Source of the DNA: Minisyncoccota bacterium
GTDB lineage: Bacteria; Patescibacteriota; Minisyncoccia; Phycocordibacterales; UBA2100
DNA: 17,021 bases
Direction: 5' to 3'
Assembly: GCA_016763615.1 (NCBI GenBank)
Contig: JAESTJ010000014.1
Span: forward strand, 1 to 17,021
Shown: in pieces, positions 6,485-13,512 of the stretch
How the letters are laid out: every line of letters begins with the position of its first letter
Numbering within the stretch: position 1 is the stretch's first letter
Program-made: the position numbers and the translations under genes
Notes under the pieces: generated by a model
The model's input: the letters and a program-made list of their open reading frames with translations, nothing else
What the model was told of the DNA's origin: nothing
Databases searched by the model: none

Positions 6485-7078
6485 ATGCTTAGTTATACAG
6501 CAGTGAAGCCAGGGGTGTTAATCGTGCTTGATGGTAACCCATATGAAATTACCGCAGTGAGCGGTGTGGTCAAAAAGCAGCGCCAAAAACCCCATAACAG
6601 TGTGAAAATGAAGAACCTTCGTAGTGGTGCGACTGTTGAGAAAACTTTTACGCAGGCGGATAAAATAGTGGAAGCAGATATCGTTACCCAAGAAATCCAA
6701 TTTATATATGCAAACCGCGGTGACGTGGTATTTTCGGACCCGAAAAATCCTAGTAATCGATTCTCTTTGTCTGAGGAAATACTTGGAGGAACGCTCAACT
6801 ATATACGAGAAGGAGACATCGTTGCTGCACGTGTTTTCGAGGACCCGTCTCACCAAGGTGAAGACCGGGCAGGCGACATAATCGGTATTACAATACCTAT
6901 TAAAGTAGACTTGAAAGTTGCTGAAGCTCCACCAAATATAAAAGGTAATACGGCTTCGGGTGGAAATAAGGTAGTAGTACTTGAAACTGGTCTACATGTA
7001 ACCACACCACTCTTTATCGAAGCGGGAGATACTATTCGTGTTAATACAGAGAGCGGGACCTACGTTGAGCGTGCATAA
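6485..7078 (+). CDS. efp: Translation elongation factor P
   Basis: EF-P binds between the P and E sites and relieves stalling at polyproline. The 197 residues show the three-domain layout: an N-terminal KOW-like domain (VKPGVLIVLDGNPYEI), an OB domain, and the C-terminal OB domain ending AGDTIRVNTESGTYVERA. The conserved tip PGKG is replaced: aligning V-K-x-x-x with E. coli FVKPGK34G puts Arg33 (VKKQRQKPHN) at the position of the modified Lys34. So neither EpmA-type lysylation nor the usual tip is likely; an unmodified or Arg-based tip is possible. There is no SD, and the promoter abuts the ATG. Confidence 0.95.
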   Translation: MLSYTAVKPGVLIVLDGNPYEITAVSGVVKKQRQKPHNSVKMKNLRSGATVEKTFTQADKIVEADIVTQEIQFIYANRGDVVFSDPKNPSNRFSLSEEILGGTLNYIREGDIVAARVFEDPSHQGEDRAGDIIGITIPIKVDLKVAEAPPNIKGNTASGGNKVVVLETGLHVTTPLFIEAGDTIRVNTESGTYVERA

Positions 7079-7128
7079 GAAAAACCGCTCGACCATAATG
7101 ATAGCCGAGCAGTTTACGCTGTTTTTCT
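7078..7128 (+). terminator. Terminator after efp
   Basis: AGAAAAAC (7078-7085) pairs with GTTTTTCT (7121-7128). An inner stem (7083-7091 with 7106-7114, one mismatch) lies between, so the two pairings partly compete. The T-tract is TTTTT. It starts at the efp stop codon. Confidence 0.5.
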
Positions 7129-7196
7129 CTATACCTGGAAGCATTCTTTTACCCGAAGAGTGCAAATAATATATTCATCCCTTCGCGACGTAATCT

Positions 7197-7234
7197 AGAG
7201 ATGAGAAACTTTTTTTGTTTGCAGAGTCATCTCT
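7197..7234 (-). terminator. Weak hairpin at the 3' end of the small membrane gene
   Basis: AGAGATGA (7197-7204) and TCATCTCT (7227-7234) pair over 8 bp and overlap the stop codon of the 84-residue protein. The plus-strand loop holds seven T. Termination is uncertain. Confidence 0.25.
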
Positions 7235-7481
7235 CCTCCTCCTGGTACGTTTGAACTTGGCGCCAACAAAACAAAGCGATTGTGACTCCAGCAGCCAATG
7301 CGGCAACGCCAATAGAAACGAAAGGTGCAGCTTCAATGAGCCTACTGCCCATGTTCGAAACCACAGGAGCGTCTCCAATGGTCTCAAAAGTGCCGATTAA
7401 CATCCCGAGCGCCAACAAGATAGAGAAGGTGCATCCAGCTGCTACCGTCGCGGCAATAACAATATTATGCATAAGATTCAT
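7227..7481 (-). CDS. Small two-TM membrane protein, unknown function
   Basis: An 84-residue protein with two hydrophobic helices (about residues 6-30 and 48-71) joined by a short loop (TFETIGDAPVVSNMGSRLIEA), and a polar tail RQVQTYQEEER. One Cys lies in each TM region. I do not recognise the family. It is a real gene: a full AAGGAGG sits 7 nt before the ATG, the strongest SD in the window, where most neighbours have none. TATAAC on the minus strand (near 7526-7531) may be its -10, and the repeat CGTGT/ACACG (7517-7521, 7531-7535) surrounds it. It lies alone between efp and rpsR, convergent to efp. Confidence 0.75.
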   Translation of the reverse strand: MNLMHNIVIAATVAAGCTFSILLALGMLIGTFETIGDAPVVSNMGSRLIEAAPFVSIGVAALAAGVTIALFCWRQVQTYQEEER

Positions 7482-7551
7482 AATGAATCCTCCTTGTTGA
7501 ATAGAAGCTAAAAGAACGTGTGTAGGTTATACACGATTTTATGGAAAAAGA

Positions 7552-7583
7552 AAAGAAAATCGCTCAAAGGAGCGATTTTCTTT
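7552..7583. terminator. Bidirectional terminator after rpsR
   Basis: AGAAAATCGCTC (7554-7565) and GAGCGATTTTCT (7570-7581) form a perfect 12-bp stem with a four-base loop, extendable by two pairs. A/T runs flank both sides. On the minus strand it begins at the rpsR stop codon and is followed by CTTTTCTTTTT. Confidence 0.85.
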
Positions 7584-7782
7584 ATTTCATTATGTAGGCG
7601 AGAAGTCCCATTTCGCGAGCCCGTTTGATTGCTCGAGTAACGTCGCGTTGATGTTTTGCGGTAAGTCCTGTTCGAAGACGTGCCATAATACGCCCGTGTG
7701 GGTTTAGGAATTTCTTTAATACTTCGACGTCCTTATAGTCGATGTATTTAATACCGTTTAGTGAAAAATAATCTGCACTCAT
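7582..7782 (-). CDS. rpsR: 30S ribosomal protein S18
   Basis: S18 binds S6 and the central domain of 16S rRNA. The 66 residues contain the family core: [51 protein letters not shown]. It is shorter than typical S18 at the N-terminus and has no Cys, so no zinc site. It is preceded by its own promoter (7793-7820) and followed at once by a strong terminator, so it is a monocistronic unit. This differs from the compact rpsF-ssb-rpsR operon of many bacteria: here a 360-bp structured stretch separates it from ssb. Confidence 0.95.
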   Translation of the reverse strand: MSADYFSLNGIKYIDYKDVEVLKKFLNPHGRIMARLRTGLTAKHQRDVTRAIKRAREMGLLAYIMK

Positions 7783-7792
7783 ATGTCGGCCT

Positions 7793-7820
7793 ATAATACA
7801 CTTTTACATAGGGTTTTCAA
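7793..7820 (-). promoter_or_regulatory. rpsR promoter, near-leaderless
   Basis: TTGAAA (7815-7820), a 16-nt spacer and TATTAT (7793-7798) on the minus strand. The -10 ends 10 nt before the ATG, so the leader would be about 2-4 nt. TATAAT on the opposite strand (7792-7797) overlaps it, leaving a plus-strand promoter possible too. Confidence 0.65.
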
Positions 7821-7822
7821 GC

Positions 7823-7893
7823 CCAGCACTAACTTTAGTATGACACTCCGTGCAAGCAGAGTTTCGACTCTGCAATACTAAAGTTAGTGCTGG
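7823..7893. repeat. 19-bp perfect stem with inner hairpin upstream of rpsR
   Basis: CCAGCACTAACTTTAGTAT (7823-7841) is exactly complementary to 7875-7893. The inner stem GCAGAGT/ACTCTGC closes a TTCG loop on the plus strand. It ends 2 bp upstream of the rpsR -35, so it lies outside the mRNA made from that promoter. Confidence 0.9.
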
Positions 7894-7975
7894 ATAAAGT
7901 GTTTTTGCTCTTTATCCTAAGTAGTTCTGTATTTTAGTTTGAAAATGGAATGCAGAACTAAATATAACTTTTTAT

Positions 7976-8181
7976 GTTTTAGTCTAGAAATTAGATGTGA
8001 TACGAGGCGTGCAAGAAAAAATACGCGATAACGTATACATAAGTACGTTGAGCGTGTTTTCGAAGCTGGTCCAGAAATTCTCCCCTATGGAAAGGGGAAG
8101 AATTGGGACAGAAATTCAGCATAGTCGCCTATGCTCGTTGCTTCATTCCACAAAGTAACGCGCTAATTTCTAGACTAGAAC
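7976..8181. repeat. Inverted repeats of 19 bp bounding 206 bp
   Basis: 7976-7994 pairs with 8163-8181; the inner 14-15 bp (AGTCTAGAAATTAG) are exact. The right arm covers the terminal Phe-TAG of the full-length ssb frame. No target-site duplication is seen outside the arms. Confidence 0.85.
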
Positions 8182-8633
8182 GGGATGTCGTCTGGATCAA
8201 TGTCTTCTTCCGGGTACTCTATCCCCCCTCCCGCTGCTGCTGGCTTTGGTTCTGCATCTTAGTCCCCTTTTGCAACAGTAGATGAAGTTCCTGCGCTTCC
8301 TGCTCCTGCGGAGCGCGGACCGAATTGCACTCTATCTGCAACTACTTCAGTACGATATTTCTTTACTCCGTCTGCTTCCCAGCTACGTGTTTGCATACGC
8401 CCCTCAATGAAAGCTGAGCTACCTTTTTTGAGATACTGCGCTACTAATTCAGCTTGGCGACCAAAAACTACAATATTGTGATAATCCACTTGTTCTTTCT
8501 TATTTCCCTCTTTATCTTTATATACCCTATTTGTAGCAAGAGAGAACGTTCCAACTTGAACACCACTTGGAAGAGACTTTAATTCGGGGTCTCTTGTTAG
8601 GTTTCCATATACCATTGCTTTGTTTATGTACAT
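8175..8633 (-). CDS. ssb: Single-stranded DNA-binding protein, interrupted by an in-frame TAA
   Basis: SSB coats single-stranded DNA and recruits partners through its C-terminal tip. Residues 1-124 (MYINKAMVYGNLTRDPELKS...VVADRVQFGPRS) form the OB fold with a Gly/Ser/Ala linker, ending at TAA (8259-8261). The same frame continues for 27 codons as DAEPKPAAAGGGIEYPEEDI then DPDDIPF and TAG (8175-8177). This is the canonical acidic tip, so the stop is a single in-frame interruption of a 152-residue gene. A CAA-to-TAA (Gln) transition would explain it. If real, the product lacks the partner-binding tail. It has its own extended -10 promoter and a terminator upstream that separates it from rpsF. 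Confidence 0.93.
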
Positions 8634-8661
8634 ATTCTATTTCTATTTACTTGTGTGGCGC

Positions 8662-8670
8662 ATTATAGCA
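8662..8670 (-). promoter_or_regulatory. ssb promoter, extended -10
   Basis: TGCTATAAT on the minus strand (TATAAT 8662-8667, TG at 8669-8670) is an extended -10. It overlaps the T-tract of the rpsF terminator. No -35 is evident. The leader would be about 20 nt. Confidence 0.55.
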
Positions 8671-8698
8671 AAAAAGCACCCGAGAGGGGTACTTTTTT
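8670..8698 (-). terminator. Terminator between rpsF and ssb
   Basis: AAAAAAGCACCC (8670-8681) pairs with GGGTACTTTTTT (8687-8698) over 12 bp, with one C-A mismatch on the plus strand that is a G-U wobble on the minus strand, and a five-base loop. It lies 4 nt after the rpsF stop and could work on both strands. Confidence 0.8.
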
Positions 8699-8702
8699 AT
8701 TC

Positions 8703-9272
8703 TTACTCTTTCTCTTTTTTGTCTTCTTCTTTCTTCTCTTCAGCTTCTTTGTCGTCTCCGACAAGATCTTTTATTGATTTTTCAAGCTGTTCTTGCGAAA
8801 CTTCTCCACCTTCCTCTGTAACTGTCTTCTTTTCGAGTACTCCTGTTGTTTTTATCTCTCGAAGAATGTTGTTTTGTGCAGTTTGTAATTGTGCACGAGT
8901 TTCTTCGCGAGTAGTTTTGAATAGGATGTGGCGGAGTACTTGTGCATTAGTAACCAAATCTTCGTCTCGAAGTGCAATTGCTTCTCCAGCTGCCATCTCA
9001 AACTTCATCCATCCAAAATACGCTTGTTCGTATTTTGTTTTTTTCCCTCCATTGTTAACAAACATCGGGTAGCTAAGTGTGGTCATTTCTGGAGTTCCTT
9101 CTGTAATAAATGAACCACCACGCTTTTCAATCGCGCTACGTAATTTGGCAACCTCACCTTCAAGGTCATCTGCTACTACGGTAGGTAAAATATGATATCC
9201 AAGCTCATATACTTGCACTTCTGCATTGTCTGCACTGATTTCATCGTTTGTGTTGTTCTCTTCTGCTGTCAT
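8703..9272 (-). CDS. rpsF: 30S ribosomal protein S6 with acidic/lysine-rich extension
   Basis: A 189-residue protein. The S6 core (VYELGYHILPTVVADDLEGEVAKLRSAIEKRGG...LSYPMFVNNGGKKTKYEQAYFGWMKFEM...ILRHILFKT) matches S6, which pairs with S18 on the small subunit. It is far longer than the usual ~100 residues: an acidic N-terminal leader (TAEENNTNDEISADNAE) and a C-terminal ~55-residue Glu/Lys-rich tail ending EEKKEEDKKEKE. I chose ATG 9272 over one six codons upstream because its promoter's -10 (9281-9286) lies between the two. No SD. Confidence 0.92.
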   Translation of the reverse strand: MTAEENNTNDEISADNAEVQVYELGYHILPTVVADDLEGEVAKLRSAIEKRGGSFITEGTPEMTTLSYPMFVNNGGKKTKYEQAYFGWMKFEMAAGEAIALRDEDLVTNAQVLRHILFKTTREETRAQLQTAQNNILREIKTTGVLEKKTVTEEGGEVSQEQLEKSIKDLVGDDKEAEEKKEEDKKEKE

Positions 9273-9280
9273 GTTGGGTG

Positions 9281-9309
9281 AGAATAGCATAGCTGTTACG
9301 GCTGGGCAA
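9281..9309 (-). promoter_or_regulatory. rpsF promoter, leaderless
   Basis: TTGCCC (9304-9309), a 17-nt spacer and TATTCT (9281-9286) on the minus strand, with TGC before the -10 (extended). The -10 ends 8 nt before the ATG. Confidence 0.65.
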
Positions 9310-9310
9310 G

Positions 9311-9406
9311 GCTATCTAGAGCCACAAAGATAGCTGGATGCCGCCTAAAAAGCTTTTTAATTGCACAAAAACTCGTTTCAAAAACCTTCCCAATGCTTTG
9401 GCATTG
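9311..9406 (-). terminator. Spacer with hairpins after tatD
   Basis: Downstream of tatD on the minus strand, CAATGC/GCATTG (9391-9396, 9401-9406) forms a small hairpin followed by GGAAGGTTTTTG. The palindrome TAAAAAGCTTTTTA (9346-9359) and a stem GCTATCT/AGATAGC (9311-9317, 9328-9334) follow before the rpsF promoter. The first or second is probably the tatD operon terminator; which one is unclear. Confidence 0.4.
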
Positions 9407-9454
9407 CCGATCTTTTCTCAACATCGTCTTGGCAGACAATTATTCAAACTTTCG

Positions 9455-10267
9455 TCATGACATCAAGCTATCTTTGGGGCTCTTGGCCTTTAAAAACACG
9501 GTTTGAGCGTTTTTTTGTAACTGTTTGGCTACTGTATCAAAATCCTCTCCCCTAATCTCTGCGATGGCTTTAATGGTATCTATAACAAACACAGGTTCGT
9601 TACGTTTGCCTCTGTGAGGCTCTGGGGCAGCATATGGCGCATCTGTCTCAGCAAGCATCATGTCGAGTGGTACGTCACGTACTACTTCTGCTAATTCAGG
9701 GGCAAACGTAATTACGCCAGGAAAAGCTATGGTAAAACCAAGCTCTAAGTATGCCCGAGCAATTTCTTTTGTGGATGTAAAAAAGTGTGCATTGCCTCGA
9801 ACTGCACCTCCATAGGTCTTCTGATAAAGCTCGAGTACCTCTAGCGCATCGTCATGTGCGTCAGTACTATTTTCTGATGGGCGAACATGGAGCATTAGTG
9901 GTAAATCGTTCTCGGCGGCGAACACCACCTGCGCTTCAAATATTTCTCTCTGGTGTACGTACACCTCTTCTTTTGGAGTTCTGTAATAATCGAAACCGCA
10001 CTCTCCCACTCCTACTACCTCGTCACATAAAAGTTCCTCATATACTTTCGTATCAAATTTTTCATTTGTATCTGTCGGATGTACACCAATAGTTGCTCCA
10101 ACTACCTGCTCTTCTTTTTTTGCCAGCTCTATTGCTTGTTTACTCGTCTCTAACGAGACTCCCACTACTATATTAGTGACTCCTTCTTCTTTCATGCGCT
10201 GTAAAACATCCTCTCGATCAACATCGAATTTCGTTTCGTATAGGTGTGAGTGTGTGTCGATATGCAT
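9455..10267 (-). CDS. tatD: TatD family metal-dependent DNase/hydrolase
   Basis: A 270-residue TIM-barrel amidohydrolase-like enzyme; TatD proteins act as metal-dependent 3'-5' exonucleases. Metal ligands are visible: HSH in MHIDTHSHL (residues 6 and 8), Glu in GVGECGFDYY, His in LMLHVRP, His in AHFFTS, and Asp in AETDAPYAAPEPHRGKRNEP. The frame stays open ~50 codons upstream, but that stretch overlaps the preceding gene and is basic junk; the conserved family start is MHIDTHSH. It lies 13 bp after the unknown gene at 10281 and is last in the AI-2E permease-metG operon. The stop is TGA. Confidence 0.93.
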   Translation of the reverse strand: MHIDTHSHLYETKFDVDREDVLQRMKEEGVTNIVVGVSLETSKQAIELAKKEEQVVGATIGVHPTDTNEKFDTKVYEELLCDEVVGVGECGFDYYRTPKEEVYVHQREIFEAQVVFAAENDLPLMLHVRPSENSTDAHDDALEVLELYQKTYGGAVRGNAHFFTSTKEIARAYLELGFTIAFPGVITFAPELAEVVRDVPLDMMLAETDAPYAAPEPHRGKRNEPVFVIDTIKAIAEIRGEDFDTVAKQLQKNAQTVFLKAKSPKDSLMS

Positions 10268-10280
10268 AGTTTTACGCCTA

Positions 10281-10997
10281 CTAGGAATTATCGTATTGTT
10301 CTTCCATCTCGGCATTGTACACATCCAGCGCTGCTTCGTGATCTGTCTCCGCTTTCGTTTTTTCTGTCTCAGAAAAGAATCTGGGGTCAACCCGAACTTT
10401 TCCCGCATTCTCATGCATAATTTTTATAACTTCGTCTATGTTATCCTGTTTTACAATCACTCCATACATGGTACTAGTATGGTCATGAAAATAGGCGGAA
10501 TCATCGGCTGTCTCGTATTGCACCATTTCGGGAGCCAACTGTATGAGTTCGTTCATTCGCTGATGTAAGAGCTTCGTGTAAAGTACGGGTTCGTAAATTC
10601 CTTCAAAAACGCTTTCCCATTCAAAAAGAATAAACATTTCGTCTTCTTGTAAGTTAAGACCGTCCCCGATATCATCGCTTGTTATTACAATAAATTCAGG
10701 AAGTCCGTATCCTTCGAGGCTTCCTTTCGCAAGTAAAACGTCAGTATCTACTTGATGCTCACTTTTCCCAAGCTTTCGTCCTAAGACACGTAATTGCAGA
10801 TGCACATCGTGCCGCTTAATATCCATCTCCGAAATAGCAGACTTAATTCGGTCTATTTTGTAAGGGTTCGTTGCACCCTTCTGTTTAACAGAAAGTTCTT
10901 TCATTTTTCCTCCTAACTCGACATGTGATTCAAGGAGTAGTTTGTAGCTATCTTTCAGAGTTTCCATGTCACCGGCACCAAGAAGTTTCTCAATCAT
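10281..10997 (-). CDS. Conserved-looking hypothetical protein in metG-tatD operon
   Basis: A 238-residue soluble protein I do not recognise. The N-terminal ~95 residues are charged and helical (LKDSYKLLLESHVELGGKMKELS, IDRIKSAISEMDIKRHDV), likely a helical hairpin. The middle has beta-rich segments (EFIVITSDDIGDG, MFILFEWESVFEGIYEPVLYTKL) and HDHTSTMYGVIVKQDNIDEVIKIMHENAGKVRVDPRFF, followed by an acidic helical tail. No TM or signal. Its ATG overlaps the metG stop (ATGA, 10994-10997), indicating translational coupling with metG. It precedes tatD by 13 bp. Confidence 0.8.
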   Translation of the reverse strand: MIEKLLGAGDMETLKDSYKLLLESHVELGGKMKELSVKQKGATNPYKIDRIKSAISEMDIKRHDVHLQLRVLGRKLGKSEHQVDTDVLLAKGSLEGYGLPEFIVITSDDIGDGLNLQEDEMFILFEWESVFEGIYEPVLYTKLLHQRMNELIQLAPEMVQYETADDSAYFHDHTSTMYGVIVKQDNIDEVIKIMHENAGKVRVDPRFFSETEKTKAETDHEAALDVYNAEMEEQYDNS

Positions 10998-12418
10998 AGC
11001 CGTGGAAACAAGTTTTCTGGTTTCTTGTTGGCAAGTACTGCCCCTTTTACGATTTTATTTGTTTCTGGCATAAATGGATTGAGCATTCGTGTAATTAAGT
11101 ATAGCTCTAGAGTTAACTCTTGAATTAATTCAATACCTTTCTCCTTGTCCACTTTAATGACTTTAAAAGGCTCGGTAGTTGTAATTTTCTCATCTAAATC
11201 ACCAATGCGCCTCCAAACATAATCGAGTGCTTCGTCTATTCTAAATTTTTCGATTGCCACAGTGTATTCTTCAGGGAAACCAACCGCATCTGGTCGCTCT
11301 ATTGGATTCTCTAAATGAGTTTCTGCCAACTTCATAATTCGCGCCACAAGGTTTCCGTAACCGTTTACTAGCCCAGCTGTGTACCATTCGTCGAGGCGCT
11401 CCCATGTTATGTCTGTGTCATCCACAGGATGCACATGTCGTGTGAGCAAGTATCGCGTTGCGTCCGTTCCATATTTTTCTACCAGTTCGAATGGACTGAT
11501 GACATTTCCGATAGATTTACTCATCTTTTGTCCATCACTGTTTATGAATCCGTGATACAAGATTAAATCTGTTGTTGGTAACCCCGCAGACATTAAAATA
11601 GCTTGCCAAATGATAGTTTGGAAACGAATCTGATCCTTCCCTGCAACTTGCATGGTTTCGCCACCTTCCCAAAACTTTTTAAAGTTTCTTTTTTCGTCAG
11701 ACGGCCAACCAAGTGTTGAAATATAGTTGGTAAGCGCGTCAAACCAGACGTACATTACCTGTGTGTCATCACCTGGAACTGGGATTCCCCAGCTCATTCG
11801 CTCTTTATCTCGTGAAATACTCAAATCTTCAAGTCCATTTTTGATAAACGTAATAGCCTCTTCTCGTCGCCAATCTGGTAGAGTTCTTTTTTCGTCGCTT
11901 AATAATTCTAATAGTTTGTCTTGATATTTACTCAAGGCAAAGGACCAGTTTTCTTCCTCGATTTCGACTGGTTCCATGTTTGGGTGATTTGGGCATTTTC
12001 CCTCTACCAAATCGGCGTCCCGCAGAAACATTTCATCCCCAACACAATACAAACCTTTATATGCTTTCTTGTATATATCCCCCGCAGCCTCGCACCGTTT
12101 CCAAATTTCTGTCGCGGCTTCTTTGTGTGCATCACTTGTAGTGCGAATGAAATTATCGAATGAAAGCCCAAGTGCGCTTTCTAGATTCTTAAATTCCTTC
12201 GCGTAGCGATTAGCATACGCCTGCCTATCAACTCCCTCTTCATCGGCTTTTTGGGCAATCTTTTGTCCATGTTCATCAGTGCCTGTTGAAAAGAACACTT
12301 CGTGACCCATGAGGCGCCAGAAACGTGCAAATACATCGGCCTGCACTAATTCCATTGCAAAACCTATATGTGGCACGTCGTTAACATATGGAAGAGTCGT
12401 CGTTATGTACTTAGCCAT
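10994..12418 (-). CDS. metG: Methionyl-tRNA synthetase
   Basis: Charges tRNA-Met with methionine. The 474-residue class I synthetase has the HIGH-like signature as HIGF (17-20, PYVNDVPHIGF), KMSKS at 298-302 (GQKMSKSIGN), the WFDALTNYISTLGWP segment, and an all-helical anticodon domain ending MLNPFMPET. It stops there, without the C-terminal tRNA-binding domain of longer MetRS. The zinc-knuckle region reads YCVGD...GKCPNHPN, so the second ligand of the first knuckle is Asp instead of Cys. I chose MAKYITTTLP as start; it lies 1 nt after the TAG of the upstream permease. The TGA stop overlaps the next ATG. Confidence 0.96.
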   Translation of the reverse strand: MAKYITTTLPYVNDVPHIGFAMELVQADVFARFWRLMGHEVFFSTGTDEHGQKIAQKADEEGVDRQAYANRYAKEFKNLESALGLSFDNFIRTTSDAHKEAATEIWKRCEAAGDIYKKAYKGLYCVGDEMFLRDADLVEGKCPNHPNMEPVEIEEENWSFALSKYQDKLLELLSDEKRTLPDWRREEAITFIKNGLEDLSISRDKERMSWGIPVPGDDTQVMYVWFDALTNYISTLGWPSDEKRNFKKFWEGGETMQVAGKDQIRFQTIIWQAILMSAGLPTTDLILYHGFINSDGQKMSKSIGNVISPFELVEKYGTDATRYLLTRHVHPVDDTDITWERLDEWYTAGLVNGYGNLVARIMKLAETHLENPIERPDAVGFPEEYTVAIEKFRIDEALDYVWRRIGDLDEKITTTEPFKVIKVDKEKGIELIQELTLELYLITRMLNPFMPETNKIVKGAVLANKKPENLFPRL

Positions 12419-12419
12419 G

Positions 12420-13472
12420 CTATTTTTCTTGTTTTTCAAGTACATGTCGTGCTTTACCCATGTCCATAAACATCTCTTGTATCGCAGCTGCCACAGGAAC
12501 TGCGAGCAGCATACCTAATACTCCCGCCAATTTTGCACCAACGAGTAACGCTAAAATCACTAATATTGGTGGGACACCAACCACTTTTGTAACAACAAGA
12601 GGATAAATCAAGTGATTTTCAAATTGTTGAATGATTATATAAAATGCAGTAACTCCTAAAGCTAATCCTGTGCCACCCGTGGAGAAAGCAATCGCAATAG
12701 CTGGAATAGCAGCAAGAATTGGACCAAACACAGGTATAAGCTCCATAACACCTGCTATAACCGCAAGTACAAGAGCGTACTGTATTCCTATAATTGATAG
12801 ACCGAGGTACGTCAGGACTCCAATGAGCACCGCCAGCAAAAACTGCCCTTGCATCCAAAGACCTATCTTCACTTGTGCACGTCGCCATAAGTCAATGACG
12901 TATTCTTCATGCCGAATAGGGGTAAGGATTCGCAAGAACTCTTCAATACCACGTTCATTCACGGCAAAATAAAAAGAGAATACGACTATGAGGACAAAAC
13001 TTATCGCACCTCCAAATATGACACTCATTACTGAAAGGAAGTTTCCCGATAATCCTGTAAGAAATGTGTTTAAGTCTTTTACTGTTTCTCCAAGAGTAAA
13101 GCCATTGATTAATGTTCGTGTTTCTAAAATTTTATCTTCAACCAGAGCATCATTTGCTCCTATGGTTTCAAGATAGGAAGGAACAGTAGCGAGAAAACTA
13201 GACGTCTCTTCGAGTACCGGTGGCAAGAGAAAAAATACAATACTAAAAAACACCCCAAAGAATAACGAATACACTCCGAGTATCGCTAATACACGCGGGA
13301 CTCTATATTTTGTTAGGGTCTTTGCAGCTGGTTCGATTGCTGACGCAATCACGATTGAGGTCAATACAATAAGCGCCAATTCTCGCAGATGCCAAAGCAA
13401 CGCTGCAGCGGCAATGAAGAGTAGTATTCGTACAATCGTGCCTGTAGTAATAGAAAATGTCATGTCCTTCAT
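12420..13472 (-). CDS. AI-2E family transporter (PerM-like permease)
   Basis: A 350-residue integral membrane protein of the AI-2E/PerM family. It has two TM helices at the N-terminus (TIVRILLFIAAAALLWHLRELALIVLTSIVIASAIEP), a third at ~65-85, a soluble amphipathic region (~90-150), and then about four or five TM segments containing family features: QGQFLLAVLIGVLTYLGLSIIG, GVMELIPVFGPILAAIPA and ENHLIYPLVVTKVVGVPPILVILALLVGAKLAGVLGMLLAVPVAA. Substrates vary and are mostly unproven (the family name comes from AI-2 export; others move Na+/H+), so none is assigned. It heads the operon with metG. The start abuts an extended -10, so the mRNA is probably leaderless. Confidence 0.92.
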   Translation of the reverse strand: MKDMTFSITTGTIVRILLFIAAAALLWHLRELALIVLTSIVIASAIEPAAKTLTKYRVPRVLAILGVYSLFFGVFFSIVFFLLPPVLEETSSFLATVPSYLETIGANDALVEDKILETRTLINGFTLGETVKDLNTFLTGLSGNFLSVMSVIFGGAISFVLIVVFSFYFAVNERGIEEFLRILTPIRHEEYVIDLWRRAQVKIGLWMQGQFLLAVLIGVLTYLGLSIIGIQYALVLAVIAGVMELIPVFGPILAAIPAIAIAFSTGGTGLALGVTAFYIIIQQFENHLIYPLVVTKVVGVPPILVILALLVGAKLAGVLGMLLAVPVAAAIQEMFMDMGKARHVLEKQEK

Positions 13473-13478
13473 AGGGAC

Positions 13479-13487
13479 AGAATAGCA
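13479..13487 (-). promoter_or_regulatory. Promoter of the permease-metG-tatD operon, leaderless
   Basis: Extended -10 TGCTATTCT on the minus strand (TATTCT 13479-13484), identical to that of rpsF. It ends 6 nt before the ATG. TGTCC-N7-GGACA (13463-13467 with 13475-13479) spans the start codon. Confidence 0.5.
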
Positions 13488-13512
13488 TGCACGGCGTACA
13501 GGAGAAAGAAAA

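Larger units (their letters stand above)
7823..8181. ncRNA. Candidate structured non-coding RNA between ssb and rpsR (strand unknown)
   Basis: No coding sequence apart from the last residues of ssb. The stretch holds a chain of stems: 7823-7841 with 7875-7893 (19 bp perfect) enclosing 7856-7862 with 7867-7873 and a 14-nt asymmetric bulge; 7892-7899 with 7910-7917; 7922-7929 with 7953-7960; and an enclosing 19-bp helix 7976-7994 with 8163-8181 (one G-U pair). Within the last are AACGTA/TACGTT, 8069-8109 (GTCC, AATTCT and CCCC paired with GGGG, AGAATT and GGAC) and a GCATAG/CTATGC hairpin. I do not recognise tmRNA, RNase P, SRP or 6S hallmarks. A 206-bp inverted-repeat (MITE-like) element at 7976-8181 is the main alternative. 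Confidence 0.45.

Noticed and set aside
7823..7893. S6:S18-binding leader of rpsR
   Set aside because: The predicted rpsR promoter lies between this hairpin and the gene, and the bulge on the minus strand has no CCG as expected for that motif.
7823..8181. tmRNA, RNase P RNA, SRP RNA or tRNA in the structured stretch
   Set aside because: No tRNA-like T-arm and CCA end, no GAGGAAAGTCC-type RNase P core, and no SRP tetraloop motif were found on either strand.
10268..10414. Longer N-terminus for TatD
   Set aside because: The extra ~50 residues overlap the upstream gene, are basic and low-complexity, and precede the canonical MHIDTHSH start.
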